NCBI GenBank assembly: GCA_029224465.1
Contig: JAQXUQ010000030.1
Span: forward strand, 1 to 64,000
Reading direction: 5' to 3'
Length of the DNA stretch: 64,000 bases
Source of the DNA: Bacillota bacterium
GTDB taxonomy: Bacteria; Bacillota; Clostridia; Lachnospirales; Lachnospiraceae
Every line of letters starts with the position of its first letter. The first letter of the stretch is position 1. The notes under the pieces are model-generated. The model was not told the origin of the DNA and searched no databases. It saw only the letters and a list, made by a program, of their open reading frames with translations. A program made the position numbers and the translations under genes. Below, piece by piece: positions 50,761 to 59,109 of the stretch.

Positions 50761-51639
50761 TTATCTGAGTCTGTATGCACTTGAATAATAAGTGGGGTCG
50801 TTGTATGTTCCGTGTTTACCGCCAAGCACTCTCTTGATCGGGAGAGAAGCCAGCCCGGCCGCAACATAACCGAAATTAGGCCAGTCTTCCCACTTTGGAG
50901 CGTTCAGTCGAATCGTAGCATCTCCAAATTTGAAATCCGGTTTCATAATGTCATATGGATAATCTTCAGGCTTTACCCATTTCGGAATGAAGACAGGGTA
51001 AGATGCATCCGGCTTTGTATGATTCGCTGAAGCGGGCTCATCTTTTTCCTTGACAGCCGGAATATATTTATAGTTCATTTTTCCCTGGGAAGCGGTCTCA
51101 AGAGATTTGATTTTTTCCGCATCTGCAGCAGATTTATCGGTATCGACGATAAGCTCCATGAAATCAAAGGCGGCATTGTGAGCGGTTGCGATATGCCTGC
51201 TTCCAACATTTTGAACAGGTGGAATGTCACAGTATAACTTTGCATATCCGTTTGTGTCTCTCCCGCCGATAATAGGATCTGTCCAGTTCTCGTACATTGC
51301 CATAATCAGATCGCCGCGAACATGATCCCGTTTTCCGTCAAAAGTGACCGGAACGTTGAAATTGATCAGAGAATAGGATTTTCCATTCATATAGCCTAAA
51401 TTAGTAAACTCACAAACGGAGACATTCATATAGGGCTCAGCAAGTTTGTAACAGGGAGGGATCATGGACTCCAGTATTTCATCGTCCGTTTCAAATGTGG
51501 CTGACGTAACGTGGATTATACCGGGTTCATAATAATCTGCCTTGTTTTTTCCGCCGGGCCAAGGCTGCCGCGCGACCCAGTCGTGCCCGAAGAAAACCGG
51601 CATAAGATAGGAACTGTTTTCATCAAATTGCATGGACAT
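50761..51639 (-). CDS. Acetoacetate decarboxylase family protein
   Basis: A 292-residue protein of the ADC fold. The Schiff-base lysine is probably K134 in GRDTNGYAKLYCD, the family's usual lysine motif, and a beta-rich core surrounds it. Known ADCs decarboxylate acetoacetate to acetone; relatives are aldolase-dehydratases. It is translated from an ATG seven bases after AAGGAGG and precedes a GntP permease. The pairing suggests uptake and decarboxylation or aldol chemistry on a beta-keto acid. The TetR gene diverges on the other side. Confidence 0.85.
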   Translation of the reverse strand: MSMQFDENSSYLMPVFFGHDWVARQPWPGGKNKADYYEPGIIHVTSATFETDDEILESMIPPCYKLAEPYMNVSVCEFTNLGYMNGKSYSLINFNVPVTFDGKRDHVRGDLIMAMYENWTDPIIGGRDTNGYAKLYCDIPPVQNVGSRHIATAHNAAFDFMELIVDTDKSAADAEKIKSLETASQGKMNYKYIPAVKEKDEPASANHTKPDASYPVFIPKWVKPEDYPYDIMKPDFKFGDATIRLNAPKWEDWPNFGYVAAGLASLPIKRVLGGKHGTYNDPTYYSSAYRLR

Positions 51640-51971
51640 AGAAATACCTCCTTATTAATACTCTATAAAAATGTGACCTTTATAGAACTTATCTGCAAAC
51701 CGAGTATACGTATTAGAAAATATTCTTAACAATCACATATAATCAGAAAATATCGAGAACTGGACAATAATTGCTAATATGTTGAAAAATATTAACTAAA
51801 AATGACTGCCAGAAGCCAAACATAACTGTGCATTATGAACGTGTGACACCTTACAAAAATAGATGATGTAAAGCAAAATGTGATACTATCTAAAAGATAG
51901 AAAACAGAAAATCAGGATTATTAACAAATAATCCTGATATGTTTCTGGAATAACTGGCAGGAGAGATTTAC
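51640..51971. other. A+T-rich intergenic region between ADC and TetR genes
   Basis: No gene is visible in these 332 bases. A perfect inverted repeat, ATCAGGATTATT and AATAATCCTGAT (51911-51922 and 51927-51938), lies 34 bases before the TetR start, and a smaller CTATCT/AGATAG palindrome is at about 51886-51900. These are candidate regulatory sites. Confidence 0.6.
51911..51938 (+). promoter_or_regulatory. 12-bp perfect inverted repeat upstream of TetR gene
   Basis: ATCAGGATTATT and AATAATCCTGAT flank AACA. As DNA it could bind the TetR dimer; as RNA it is a tight leader hairpin. No T run follows, so it is not a clear terminator. Confidence 0.6.
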
Positions 51972-52595
51972 ATGAATCGAACAGAGAACAGAAACAGAAA
52001 TTTTGAAAGAACAGACAGATTAATCCGAGAGGCACTGCTCCAGATAACCCGCAGGAAACAGATTGATAAAATTACGGTGAAAGATATTACGGAAGAAGCG
52101 GACATTAATCGCACAACCTTTTACTTGCACTATGATACTGTGGATCAGTTGATTCATACGGTTGAAGATGAAGTAATTGATAAGATAGGAGAGGGCTTGG
52201 AACAGCTCGAGAGCAGTCATTATGTTCTTGGCGAACATCCGATTCACACGGACCTGTTCCGTATATTTTCTGAAAATGAAGTTATACTGATGCAGCTGTT
52301 AGGGCCGCATGGGGACATCACGTTTCTGAATCGTTTTGTAAATGCGATTAGTCAACGGAACTATTCTTCATGGCGGGATACGGCATTAAAAGTCAACAGA
52401 AGACTTCCACCGGACCTGGAAGACTATGCGTACTACATTTGCTGCGGCATGTGCGGAATGGTATACAGCCATATTACCAGAAAGAAAACCATCAAGGGGA
52501 AAGAAGAGGAATTTGGAAAATTCGCAGGAGCGGTTACCAACTGGGTTCATGAAAATTTTGTAGTTCGATATCCGGATGTGGATAAGACCATTTGA
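51972..52595 (+). CDS. TetR-family transcriptional regulator
   Basis: A 207-residue regulator with a TetR/DhaS-type helix-turn-helix (IDKITVKDITEEADINRTTFYLHY, about 31-55) and a C-terminal domain with YICCGMCGMVYSHITRK typical of TetR_C_33-type regulators. Located divergently from the acetoacetate-decarboxylase/GntP pair, it likely controls that pair. GGCAGGAGAG precedes the ATG. A strong terminator separates it from the convergent dehydrogenase gene. Confidence 0.87.
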   Translation: MNRTENRNRNFERTDRLIREALLQITRRKQIDKITVKDITEEADINRTTFYLHYDTVDQLIHTVEDEVIDKIGEGLEQLESSHYVLGEHPIHTDLFRIFSENEVILMQLLGPHGDITFLNRFVNAISQRNYSSWRDTALKVNRRLPPDLEDYAYYICCGMCGMVYSHITRKKTIKGKEEEFGKFAGAVTNWVHENFVVRYPDVDKTI

Positions 52596-52613
52596 TAACG
52601 CCCTTTCTTCCAA

Positions 52614-52648
52614 AAAGTCCCGGACAGAGCGAATCTGTCCGGGACTTT
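52614..52648. terminator. Bidirectional terminator between TetR and mmsA-like genes
   Basis: AAAGTCCCGGACAGA and TCTGTCCGGGACTTT form a perfect 15-bp stem with a GCGAA loop and A/T-rich flanks on both sides. It serves convergent genes. Confidence 0.92.
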
Positions 52649-52687
52649 AAAACACTTTCTATTTGTGAGGAACAATGATGGACAGGC

Positions 52688-54205
52688 TTACTGCTCGGTG
52701 CTGCCTTCCCATGTACCGACTGCTCTTTTGCCGGCCTCCTCGTCAAACCAGTGAGTAGTTACGGTTTCCGCTCTGGTGAAGAAACGAACACCGTCCTTGC
52801 CGAGGCAATGAAGATCACCAAAGAAGGAATCCTTATTTCCGGAGAACGGGAAATATGCGGTAGGAACCGGAATGCCGACATTGACACCGACCATTCCTCC
52901 GTCTGTATCCATGACAAACTTTCTGGAATAATATCCGCTTTGCGTGAAAATGCAGGAGCCGTTTGCGAACGGATTAGCGTTCATAATGGCAATTCCTTCG
53001 TCATAATCTTTTACTCTCTTGATACATGTCACAGGCCCGAAAATCTCGCGGTCGCCTACTGTCATACCGGGTTTAACATGATCTAAAATTGTAGGTCCAA
53101 CAAAGAAACCGCCCTCATAACCGGGAACGACAACATTTCTTCCGTCAAGTACGAGTTCAGCGCCCTCATCAATGCCGGTCTGGATCCAGTTACAGATCTT
53201 ATCCTTGTGCTTCTGCGATACAACCGGCCCAAGCTTTGTTTCCGGATCATATGCGCAGCCGATCTTCATTTCCATCGCCTTTTTCTTAAGGAGGGCGACA
53301 AAGGCATCGGCAATGCTGTCCTGAACACAGATAACAGGAAGTGCCATGCATCTCATGCCTGCGCAGCCGTAGGTAGAATTGATAACGGCGTTGACAGTTG
53401 CCTCCAGATTGCAGTCTTCAAGCACAAGCGCATGATTTTTCGCTTCACACTGCGCCTGTACCCGCTTGCCGTGTTCGGCGGCAATGGAGTAAATATGTTT
53501 ACCGACGCCTGTTGTTCCAACGAAAGTGACTGCTTTTACGCGAGGATCCTTCAGGAAGATTTCGGCTTCATCACGGCTTGTAGTGACCAGGTTTACGACG
53601 CCCTTCGGGAAACCGCCCTCCGTATAGAACAGTTCGAGCATGCGCATCGAGGTAAGAGGGGTATTGGAGTTGGCTTTTAATACAACTGTATCGCCGCAGG
53701 CAATAGCCAGAGGAACCATCCATCCCCACGGAATCATGGCAGGGAAGTTCATCGGTACAATGCCGGCCACGACGCCCAGCGGCTTACGCCAAGTCATGGT
53801 ATCATAGTTGGTCGTAACCTGCATTGCGCAGTCGCCTTCGATCAGTGTGGGAATATTGCAGGCTTCCTCGGTGGGCTCTATAGCCTTCTGTACATCACCG
53901 CGGGCCTCGCTTAAGTTCTTGCCAAGTTCCTTGGCGCAGAGAACAGCGAGTTCTTCTTTGTGAGCATAAAGGACATCTCTCCATTTATACATATATTGAA
54001 CTCTCTTGGAAATGGAAAGTCTGGACCATGCAGGAAAAGCTTCCTGCGCAGCAGCGATAGCTGCTTCACATTCTTCCTCTGTGCACTGAGGAACCTCAGC
54101 GATAACTTCTCCGGTGCTGGAATCCGTGATTGGCATATACTTGTCTGTCTTTGACTCCAGCCATTCGCCGCCTACACAATACTTCATTCTCTTTACTTCT
54201 GCCAT
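52688..54205 (-). CDS. mmsA: CoA-acylating methylmalonate-semialdehyde dehydrogenase
   Basis: A 505-residue aldehyde dehydrogenase of the MmsA/IolA type, which converts (methyl)malonate semialdehyde with CoA and NAD to acetyl- or propionyl-CoA and CO2. IVPMNFPAMIPWG (149-161) and the catalytic Cys286 in GCAGMRCMALP are characteristic. FVGTTGVGKHIYS at 229-240 is the NAD-binding loop. GGAG precedes the ATG. In inositol catabolism this is the last enzyme, and an IolC-like and IolJ-like pair lie 3 kb away. It diverges from the IclR gene with operator-like palindromes between. Confidence 0.9.
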   Translation of the reverse strand: MAEVKRMKYCVGGEWLESKTDKYMPITDSSTGEVIAEVPQCTEEECEAAIAAAQEAFPAWSRLSISKRVQYMYKWRDVLYAHKEELAVLCAKELGKNLSEARGDVQKAIEPTEEACNIPTLIEGDCAMQVTTNYDTMTWRKPLGVVAGIVPMNFPAMIPWGWMVPLAIACGDTVVLKANSNTPLTSMRMLELFYTEGGFPKGVVNLVTTSRDEAEIFLKDPRVKAVTFVGTTGVGKHIYSIAAEHGKRVQAQCEAKNHALVLEDCNLEATVNAVINSTYGCAGMRCMALPVICVQDSIADAFVALLKKKAMEMKIGCAYDPETKLGPVVSQKHKDKICNWIQTGIDEGAELVLDGRNVVVPGYEGGFFVGPTILDHVKPGMTVGDREIFGPVTCIKRVKDYDEGIAIMNANPFANGSCIFTQSGYYSRKFVMDTDGGMVGVNVGIPVPTAYFPFSGNKDSFFGDLHCLGKDGVRFFTRAETVTTHWFDEEAGKRAVGTWEGSTEQ

Positions 54206-54241
54206 GATTGCTCCTTTCTAAATTGGTTCATAGATATTCTT

Positions 54242-54344
54242 AAAATTCAATTTTAATTATCAAAACTGGATTCGAAATATATATTATTATAAAAAATAGA
54301 TTATGTCAATCCGAATTATATTTTAATAATTAAAATTTAATTCG
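54242..54344. promoter_or_regulatory. Two 33-bp palindromic operators, 70 bases apart
   Basis: 54312-54344 is a near-perfect 33-bp palindrome with CGAATTA and TAATTCG at its ends and an A+T-rich centre. 54242-54274 is a weaker copy aligned base by base with it, ending AACTGGATTCG. Seventy bases separate them, about seven helical turns. They lie between mmsA and the IclR gene. Confidence 0.7.
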
Positions 54345-54353
54345 AGTAACACA

Positions 54354-54382
54354 TTGACTGAAATCAAAGGAGAGTATAAGAT
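54354..54382 (+). promoter_or_regulatory. Predicted promoter of the IclR-family gene
   Basis: TTGACT (54354-54359) and TAAGAT (54377-54382) with a 17-base spacer, immediately downstream of the second palindrome. Confidence 0.5.
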
Positions 54383-54461
54383 GATTTTAACTATTAAAAT
54401 AAGACGTAATGAAATTCTAATGAGTGCATAAGTTAATTGAAAACTTTGGAACGGGAGAAAT

Positions 54462-55253
54462 ATGGCAAAAGCAACGAATGAGGCGATTCACCAGAGTCTT
54501 TCGTCCGCCAGACTATTAAAAATTATGGAATGTTTGTCTGAAAAACATTTTCCAGTCCGGCTGACTGATTTATCCAGAGAATTGCAAATGACGCAGCCTA
54601 CAGTACTACGCTATTTAAATTCACTTTGCTCAAGCGGGTATGTTTATCAGGACAGTACTTCGGGCGGATATTCACTGACATGGAAAGTTTGCCGGATCGG
54701 CTCAAATGTTCAGAACAGTACGAACATTCGCAATATTGTTGGTCCGTATATCAATCAAATGGCCAATGACCTTGATGTAGGAATGCTGATGGCCGTGGAG
54801 AGAAATGGGGATATTGTCTATCTTGATATGGCGCTGAACCCCGGAAACCCTATGGAAACCCTTCTGCGGATTGGAAAAGATGCACCAATTCACTCTACGG
54901 CCTCGGGCAAGGTCCTGCTCAGCTGCCATTCTGATATAGAGATAGAATCGATTATTAAGAAAAAGGGAATGCAGAAGCTGACGGGGAATACGATTACCGA
55001 TCTTCCAACATTGATGAAGGAAATCGAAAAGATCAGGAAAAACGGATATGCAGTGGATAATGAAGAATGCGAAATGGGACATCGCTGTGTTTCTGTTCCG
55101 ATCTATGATTATACGGGAAAGGCTGCTGCAGCGGTCAGCGCTTTTCATAATACCGATATGCTGGGAGATCAGAGAATAGAAACGCAGATTCTTCCGGCAC
55201 TGAGAAAGGCATCGGCGGAGCTGTCTTATCGTCTGGGGTATCAACCGGAATAA
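54462..55253 (+). CDS. IclR-family transcriptional regulator
   Basis: A 263-residue regulator. The N-terminal winged helix (SARLLKIMECLSE, then RLTDLSRELQMTQPTVLRYLNSL) is followed by the IclR effector domain with YLDMALNP near 124, IHSTASGKVLLS near 144, and the C-terminal CVSVPIYDYTGKAAAAVSAF. GGGAG lies before the ATG. It diverges from mmsA and is followed by the HAD phosphatase gene in the same direction. The nearby AACTGGATT motifs, repeated upstream of the aldolase operon, are likely its sites. Confidence 0.9.
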   Translation: MAKATNEAIHQSLSSARLLKIMECLSEKHFPVRLTDLSRELQMTQPTVLRYLNSLCSSGYVYQDSTSGGYSLTWKVCRIGSNVQNSTNIRNIVGPYINQMANDLDVGMLMAVERNGDIVYLDMALNPGNPMETLLRIGKDAPIHSTASGKVLLSCHSDIEIESIIKKKGMQKLTGNTITDLPTLMKEIEKIRKNGYAVDNEECEMGHRCVSVPIYDYTGKAAAAVSAFHNTDMLGDQRIETQILPALRKASAELSYRLGYQPE

Positions 55254-55290
55254 ACAGACAGCATGAATATACAGGAGAACAGATAAAGAC

Positions 55291-56127
55291 ATGAAGGATC
55301 TGCATGGGACAAAACTGATCACCATTGATATGGATGATACTCTCTTACATACTGACAAAACAATCAGCGAATATACAGTAGAAGTTTTACAAAAAGCATG
55401 TGACAGGGGAATACTAATTGTTCCATGTTCCGGAAGAGCGTATTCCGGACTGCCTGCCGGATTAAAACAAATCCAAGGTATTCGTTATTCGATCAATCTT
55501 AACGGTGGAATCATTACGGATGTTCTTGACGGCCGGATACTGTATGAAAATTCCTTATCCGGGGAAGACGCGAGGACGATTTATGAAAGTCTGGCTATCT
55601 TCCGGTCTCCACGCACTGTATTTACAGATGGACCTGCCCTTATGGCACAGGAAGACAGAGAGCATATCAGGGAATTTGCTTTCCCGGACATGGTTCCATA
55701 TTATTTGAGCAGCAGAACTTTTGTGGAGGATGTTTTTACCGCTCTGCATACCGGCGCATTCAAGCCGGTTAAGATTACAGCCATGATTCATAGTAACGGA
55801 TCTGATCTCCCTATTATCCTGCGGGAACTGGATCGGTATCCTTCCTTCAGCACAACACATTCTCCGGATTGTTTTGAAGTCACGCCCATGGGAGTTACAA
55901 AAGGAAACGGACTTCTGACACTTTGTAAAATCGCAGGCATTGACAGGGAAGATACTGTAGCGTTCGGTGACTCTACTAACGATGCCTCTGCATTGCACGC
56001 AGCCGGATTTGCCGTGGCAGTAGAAAATGCCGTGCCGGAGCTGAAGGAAATTGCAGATGCCGTAACCTCGACCAATGATCATGATGGAGTGGCGAAGTTC
56101 ATTGACAGAATGATTCTGCAAGGATAA
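55291..56127 (+). CDS. HAD-family (Cof-type) phosphatase
   Basis: A 278-residue cytosolic phosphatase of the Cof/YidA subfamily. Motif I is DMDDTLL (14-20), with the nucleophile Asp14, motif II PCSGR near 50, the lysine K205 in the TPMGVTKGNGL region, and motif IV GDSTNDASAL near 233. Such enzymes hydrolyse sugar phosphates or flavin phosphates. It begins 37 bases after the IclR stop. Its stop codon directly abuts the stop of the convergent DeoR gene with no gap and no terminator. Confidence 0.9.
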   Translation: MKDLHGTKLITIDMDDTLLHTDKTISEYTVEVLQKACDRGILIVPCSGRAYSGLPAGLKQIQGIRYSINLNGGIITDVLDGRILYENSLSGEDARTIYESLAIFRSPRTVFTDGPALMAQEDREHIREFAFPDMVPYYLSSRTFVEDVFTALHTGAFKPVKITAMIHSNGSDLPIILRELDRYPSFSTTHSPDCFEVTPMGVTKGNGLLTLCKIAGIDREDTVAFGDSTNDASALHAAGFAVAVENAVPELKEIADAVTSTNDHDGVAKFIDRMILQG

Positions 56128-56910
56128 TTAATCGGCGATTAACAGTGTTGTCCCGCACTGTTTAAAATATTCACGATAAAGTGTTTCAGGCTGCTGGTCT
56201 GTGATGATATATTGAAACGCGTCAGGAGCAGCGAAAGAGAGCAGAGACGAACGGCCCATCTTGGAATTGTCCAGGAGGAGGCAGCGGGTTGAGCTCTTTT
56301 TCATTACGATTCGCTTAATAACCGATTCTTCCGGTGAAGAATTGCAGGCGCCTCCTTCCAGAGAATAGGAAGAGCAGGCCATAAAAACTTTGTCTATAGA
56401 ATTATAATGATCAAGCGCACGTTCCGTCTCACTGCCTACCAGTGAGGCGGTTTTGTTTTTCAGCGTTCCGGGAAGCCCGATCACTGTAAGCTGGGGGCGG
56501 TCGATGCATGAGTACAGGATATAAACACTGTTGGTTAATATTGTCAGATGTTTATCAGGCGCCAGATAATGAATCAGCGGTACTGTCGACGTCCCGGTGT
56601 CAATGAAGATCACGTCATTATCGTGGATAAGGGCAGCGGCTGCCTGCGCTACCCTTTCTTTTTCCCGGGCATGGAGTACGTTTCGTTCCGCATAGGAAGA
56701 AAGCGGATCAGATGCGCTCTGCGTACCGTTATTCTGATGAATTGTTGCGCCGCCATAGATGATGTCTATTTTACCTTGTTTCTGAAGTTCCTTTAAATCA
56801 CGCCGGATGGTATTCGTGGAAACCTGAAATTCGCGGATCAGATCGGCTATAGTAACGGTTTCGTGACGGCTGATATATTTTTCTACTTCCTGGATTCTGT
56901 TGAATCTCAT
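56128..56910 (-). CDS. DeoR-family transcriptional regulator
   Basis: A 260-residue sugar-metabolism repressor. The N-terminal helix-turn-helix (TIADLIREFQVSTNTIRRDLKELQKQG) is followed by the DeoR sensor domain with FIDTGTSTVPLIHYL near 95 and the conserved sugar-phosphate pocket. The ATG at 56910 follows GAGGG by about eight bases; longer in-frame extensions lack a good binding site. It diverges from the aldolase-kinase-TRAP operon and is the likely local repressor. Confidence 0.88.
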   Translation of the reverse strand: MRFNRIQEVEKYISRHETVTIADLIREFQVSTNTIRRDLKELQKQGKIDIIYGGATIHQNNGTQSASDPLSSYAERNVLHAREKERVAQAAAALIHDNDVIFIDTGTSTVPLIHYLAPDKHLTILTNSVYILYSCIDRPQLTVIGLPGTLKNKTASLVGSETERALDHYNSIDKVFMACSSYSLEGGACNSSPEESVIKRIVMKKSSTRCLLLDNSKMGRSSLLSFAAPDAFQYIITDQQPETLYREYFKQCGTTLLIAD

Positions 56911-57227
56911 CTCATTTTCCCTCATTGCTGAATTAAGCGCATTTAATATAAACATAATACTATTAAAATGGATTTTTTGGCAAACGAATAAGTAAATTTT
57001 GGGCATATTATGGTAATATTTGCAATAATGCACAAAATGCTGATTTTGATTTTATTTTAAATGACAAAAATGCTGAAAACATATTGACTGAATTTAATAA
57101 CTGGATTTAAAATCCAAAATGTAATCAAAATAAAAATAGAATATACCAACAGTAATACAATACATGCAAAAACAAACCAATATATAATAAAAAAATACTA
57201 ACTGGAGGGAGAGGACGGGGCACCAAG
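56911..57227. other. Divergent promoter region between DeoR and aldolase genes
   Basis: No gene in 317 A+T-rich bases. A promoter and the shared AACTGGATT motif lie at 57084-57115. The rest of the region shows no structure that I can support. Confidence 0.65.
57084..57115 (+). promoter_or_regulatory. Promoter of the aldolase-kinase-TRAP operon with operator-like element
   Basis: TTGACT (57084-57089) and TAAAAT (57108-57113) are 18 bases apart. The spacer carries AATAACTGGATTT, matching AAAACTGGATTC upstream of mmsA, and GGATTTAAAATCC (57103-57115) is nearly palindromic. Both ATTGACTGAA and AACTGGATT occur in the two promoter regions. Confidence 0.6.
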
Positions 57228-58082
57228 GTGATTGCAACATTGAAGGAACTGCTGAATGAAGCAGCAGAACAGGATAAGGCGGTCGGCTCGTTTACATGCG
57301 CCGACATGGAAATGGTCGTTGGTACGATCAGAGCAGCAGAGGAAGAGAATGCATCTGTTATTATTCAGATAGCGGAAGGACGTCTGGCACATACCCCGTT
57401 GGACTATATTGGTCCCTTGATGGTTCAGGCGGCAAAGGACGCACGCGTAAAGGTCTGTGTACATCTGGATCATGGCTTAACCAAAGAAAAAATTGCGGAG
57501 GCTCTTTCTTACGGATTCACTTCTGTCATGTATGATGGCTCGAGATATGCGCTCGAAGAAAACATCCGACGAACTAATGAAGTAGCTGATCTGGCAAGAC
57601 GGGAGGGGGCCTCCGTGGAAGCCGAGCTCGGCAGCATCGGTGGAAAAGAAGCAACCGATCACGACGAGAAAGCGGTTTATACAGATGTCAGTGATGCGGT
57701 CGAATTTGCTTCCAGAACAGACATCGATGCCCTTGCTGTGGCGATAGGAAACGCCCATGGACACTATAAGGGGGTTCCCCATCTGAACTTCGAACGGCTG
57801 GCTATGCTTCACGATGCAGTTGATCTTCCGCTGGTTCTTCACGGCGGTTCCGGTATTTCGGATGAGGATTTTCGAAGATGTATCGCAAATGGCGTAAGAA
57901 AAATCAATATTGCGACGGCGAGCCTGGATGCGATGACGGATGGAGCCAAAAGATATCTTTCCACGGAGACGGAACACGACTTCTATCACCTGAATGAAGC
58001 AATGGTAGAAGGCGTATACAGAAATGTCAGACATTGCATAAAAGTATTTAACAATAAGGAGAAACTGGATGAAATACATTGA
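57228..58082 (+). CDS. Class II aldolase (FbaA/GatY/IolJ family)
   Basis: A 284-residue zinc aldolase. Metal and catalytic segments are HLDHG (79-83), GNAHGHYKG (174-182) and LHGGSG (204-209), here with the canonical GGSG motif, unlike the copy at 6818. Split of a ketose bisphosphate or 2-deoxy-5-keto-gluconate 6-phosphate (IolJ) is possible; the IolC-like kinase encoded next favours the latter kind of substrate. The start is a GTG, seven bases after GGGG. It overlaps the kinase gene by 14 bases. Confidence 0.9.
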   Translation: MIATLKELLNEAAEQDKAVGSFTCADMEMVVGTIRAAEEENASVIIQIAEGRLAHTPLDYIGPLMVQAAKDARVKVCVHLDHGLTKEKIAEALSYGFTSVMYDGSRYALEENIRRTNEVADLARREGASVEAELGSIGGKEATDHDEKAVYTDVSDAVEFASRTDIDALAVAIGNAHGHYKGVPHLNFERLAMLHDAVDLPLVLHGGSGISDEDFRRCIANGVRKINIATASLDAMTDGAKRYLSTETEHDFYHLNEAMVEGVYRNVRHCIKVFNNKEKLDEIH

Positions 58083-59106
58083 TTTTGAGAAAAACAGAAA
58101 GCTCGATATTATCTTGCTTGGCCGGGTTGCCATTGACTTTAATCCCGCATACAGCGACAAGGTTAAGGAGGAGTTCAAACCTCTTAAAAATGTTCACTAT
58201 TTTGAAAAATACGTTGGAGGGTCACCGGCGAATATCGCCTGCGGTATAAGAAAGCATGGCATGACTGCAGGATTTATTGCAAAGGTTTCGGACGATCAGT
58301 TCGGAGATTATGTCACCGACTATTTTAACGAGAAGGGAATTGACACCAGCCATATCTCGAGAGCTACACACGGAGAAAATCTTGGCCTTACATTTACGGA
58401 GATGCTCTCTCCAAAGGAAAGCAGTATCCTGATGTACCGCAATGATGCGGCAGACCTGAGCCTCTGTGTAGAGGATGTTGATGAAGATTATATCCGTCAG
58501 GCAAAAGCGATTTTTATTTCCGGAACGGCGCTAGCCCAAAGTCCATCAAGGGAAGCGGCAATTAAAGCAGTTATGCTCGCAAAGCGTAACAATACCAAAA
58601 TCATCTTTGACATTGATTATCGGTCATACAACTGGAAAAACGAAGATGAAATTTCGATTTATTATTCTGTGGTGGCAAAAGAGGCGGATGTCATCATGGG
58701 TTCAAGGGAAGAATTCGACCTTACGGAGAAGCTTATCAGACCGGGCATGACAGATATCGAAAGTTCTCAGTACTGGATGTCACAGAATGCCAGAATTGTT
58801 GTTATCAAGCATGGGATGCAGGGATCTACAGCGTATGTCGCTGATGGCGAAAAGTTCAGTATTAAGCCCTTCCCGGTTAAGGCGAGAAAGGGGTTTGGCG
58901 GAGGAGACGGATATGGAGCTGCTTTCTTGTATGGACTGTTCAGTGGATGGGAAATCATTGACTGTCTTGAGTTTGGCTCGGCCGAAGCTTCGATGATGGT
59001 TAAGAGCAACAACTGCTCAGATGACTTGCCGACTACAGAAGAAGTGAAGGAGTTCATCCGTAAAGAGAAGGCGGAATATGGTGAAATGATCGCCAGGGTT
59101 GAGTGA
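58069..59106 (+). CDS. PfkB-family carbohydrate kinase, IolC-like
   Basis: A 345-residue ribokinase-family kinase close to 5-dehydro-2-deoxygluconokinase IolC. The substrate-binding GGSPANIACG (50-59), YRNDAADL near 123 and DIDYRSYNW near 181 are typical of IolC. The anion-hole/base motif that normally reads GAGD is GGGD, with Asp280 kept. It overlaps the aldolase gene by 14 bases and precedes the YcxB-like gene by three. No iolB, iolD, iolE or iolG lie next to it, so the substrate may be a different deoxy-keto-hexonate. Confidence 0.88.
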   Translation: MKYIDFEKNRKLDIILLGRVAIDFNPAYSDKVKEEFKPLKNVHYFEKYVGGSPANIACGIRKHGMTAGFIAKVSDDQFGDYVTDYFNEKGIDTSHISRATHGENLGLTFTEMLSPKESSILMYRNDAADLSLCVEDVDEDYIRQAKAIFISGTALAQSPSREAAIKAVMLAKRNNTKIIFDIDYRSYNWKNEDEISIYYSVVAKEADVIMGSREEFDLTEKLIRPGMTDIESSQYWMSQNARIVVIKHGMQGSTAYVADGEKFSIKPFPVKARKGFGGGDGYGAAFLYGLFSGWEIIDCLEFGSAEASMMVKSNNCSDDLPTTEEVKEFIRKEKAEYGEMIARVE

Positions 59107-59109
59107 GAA

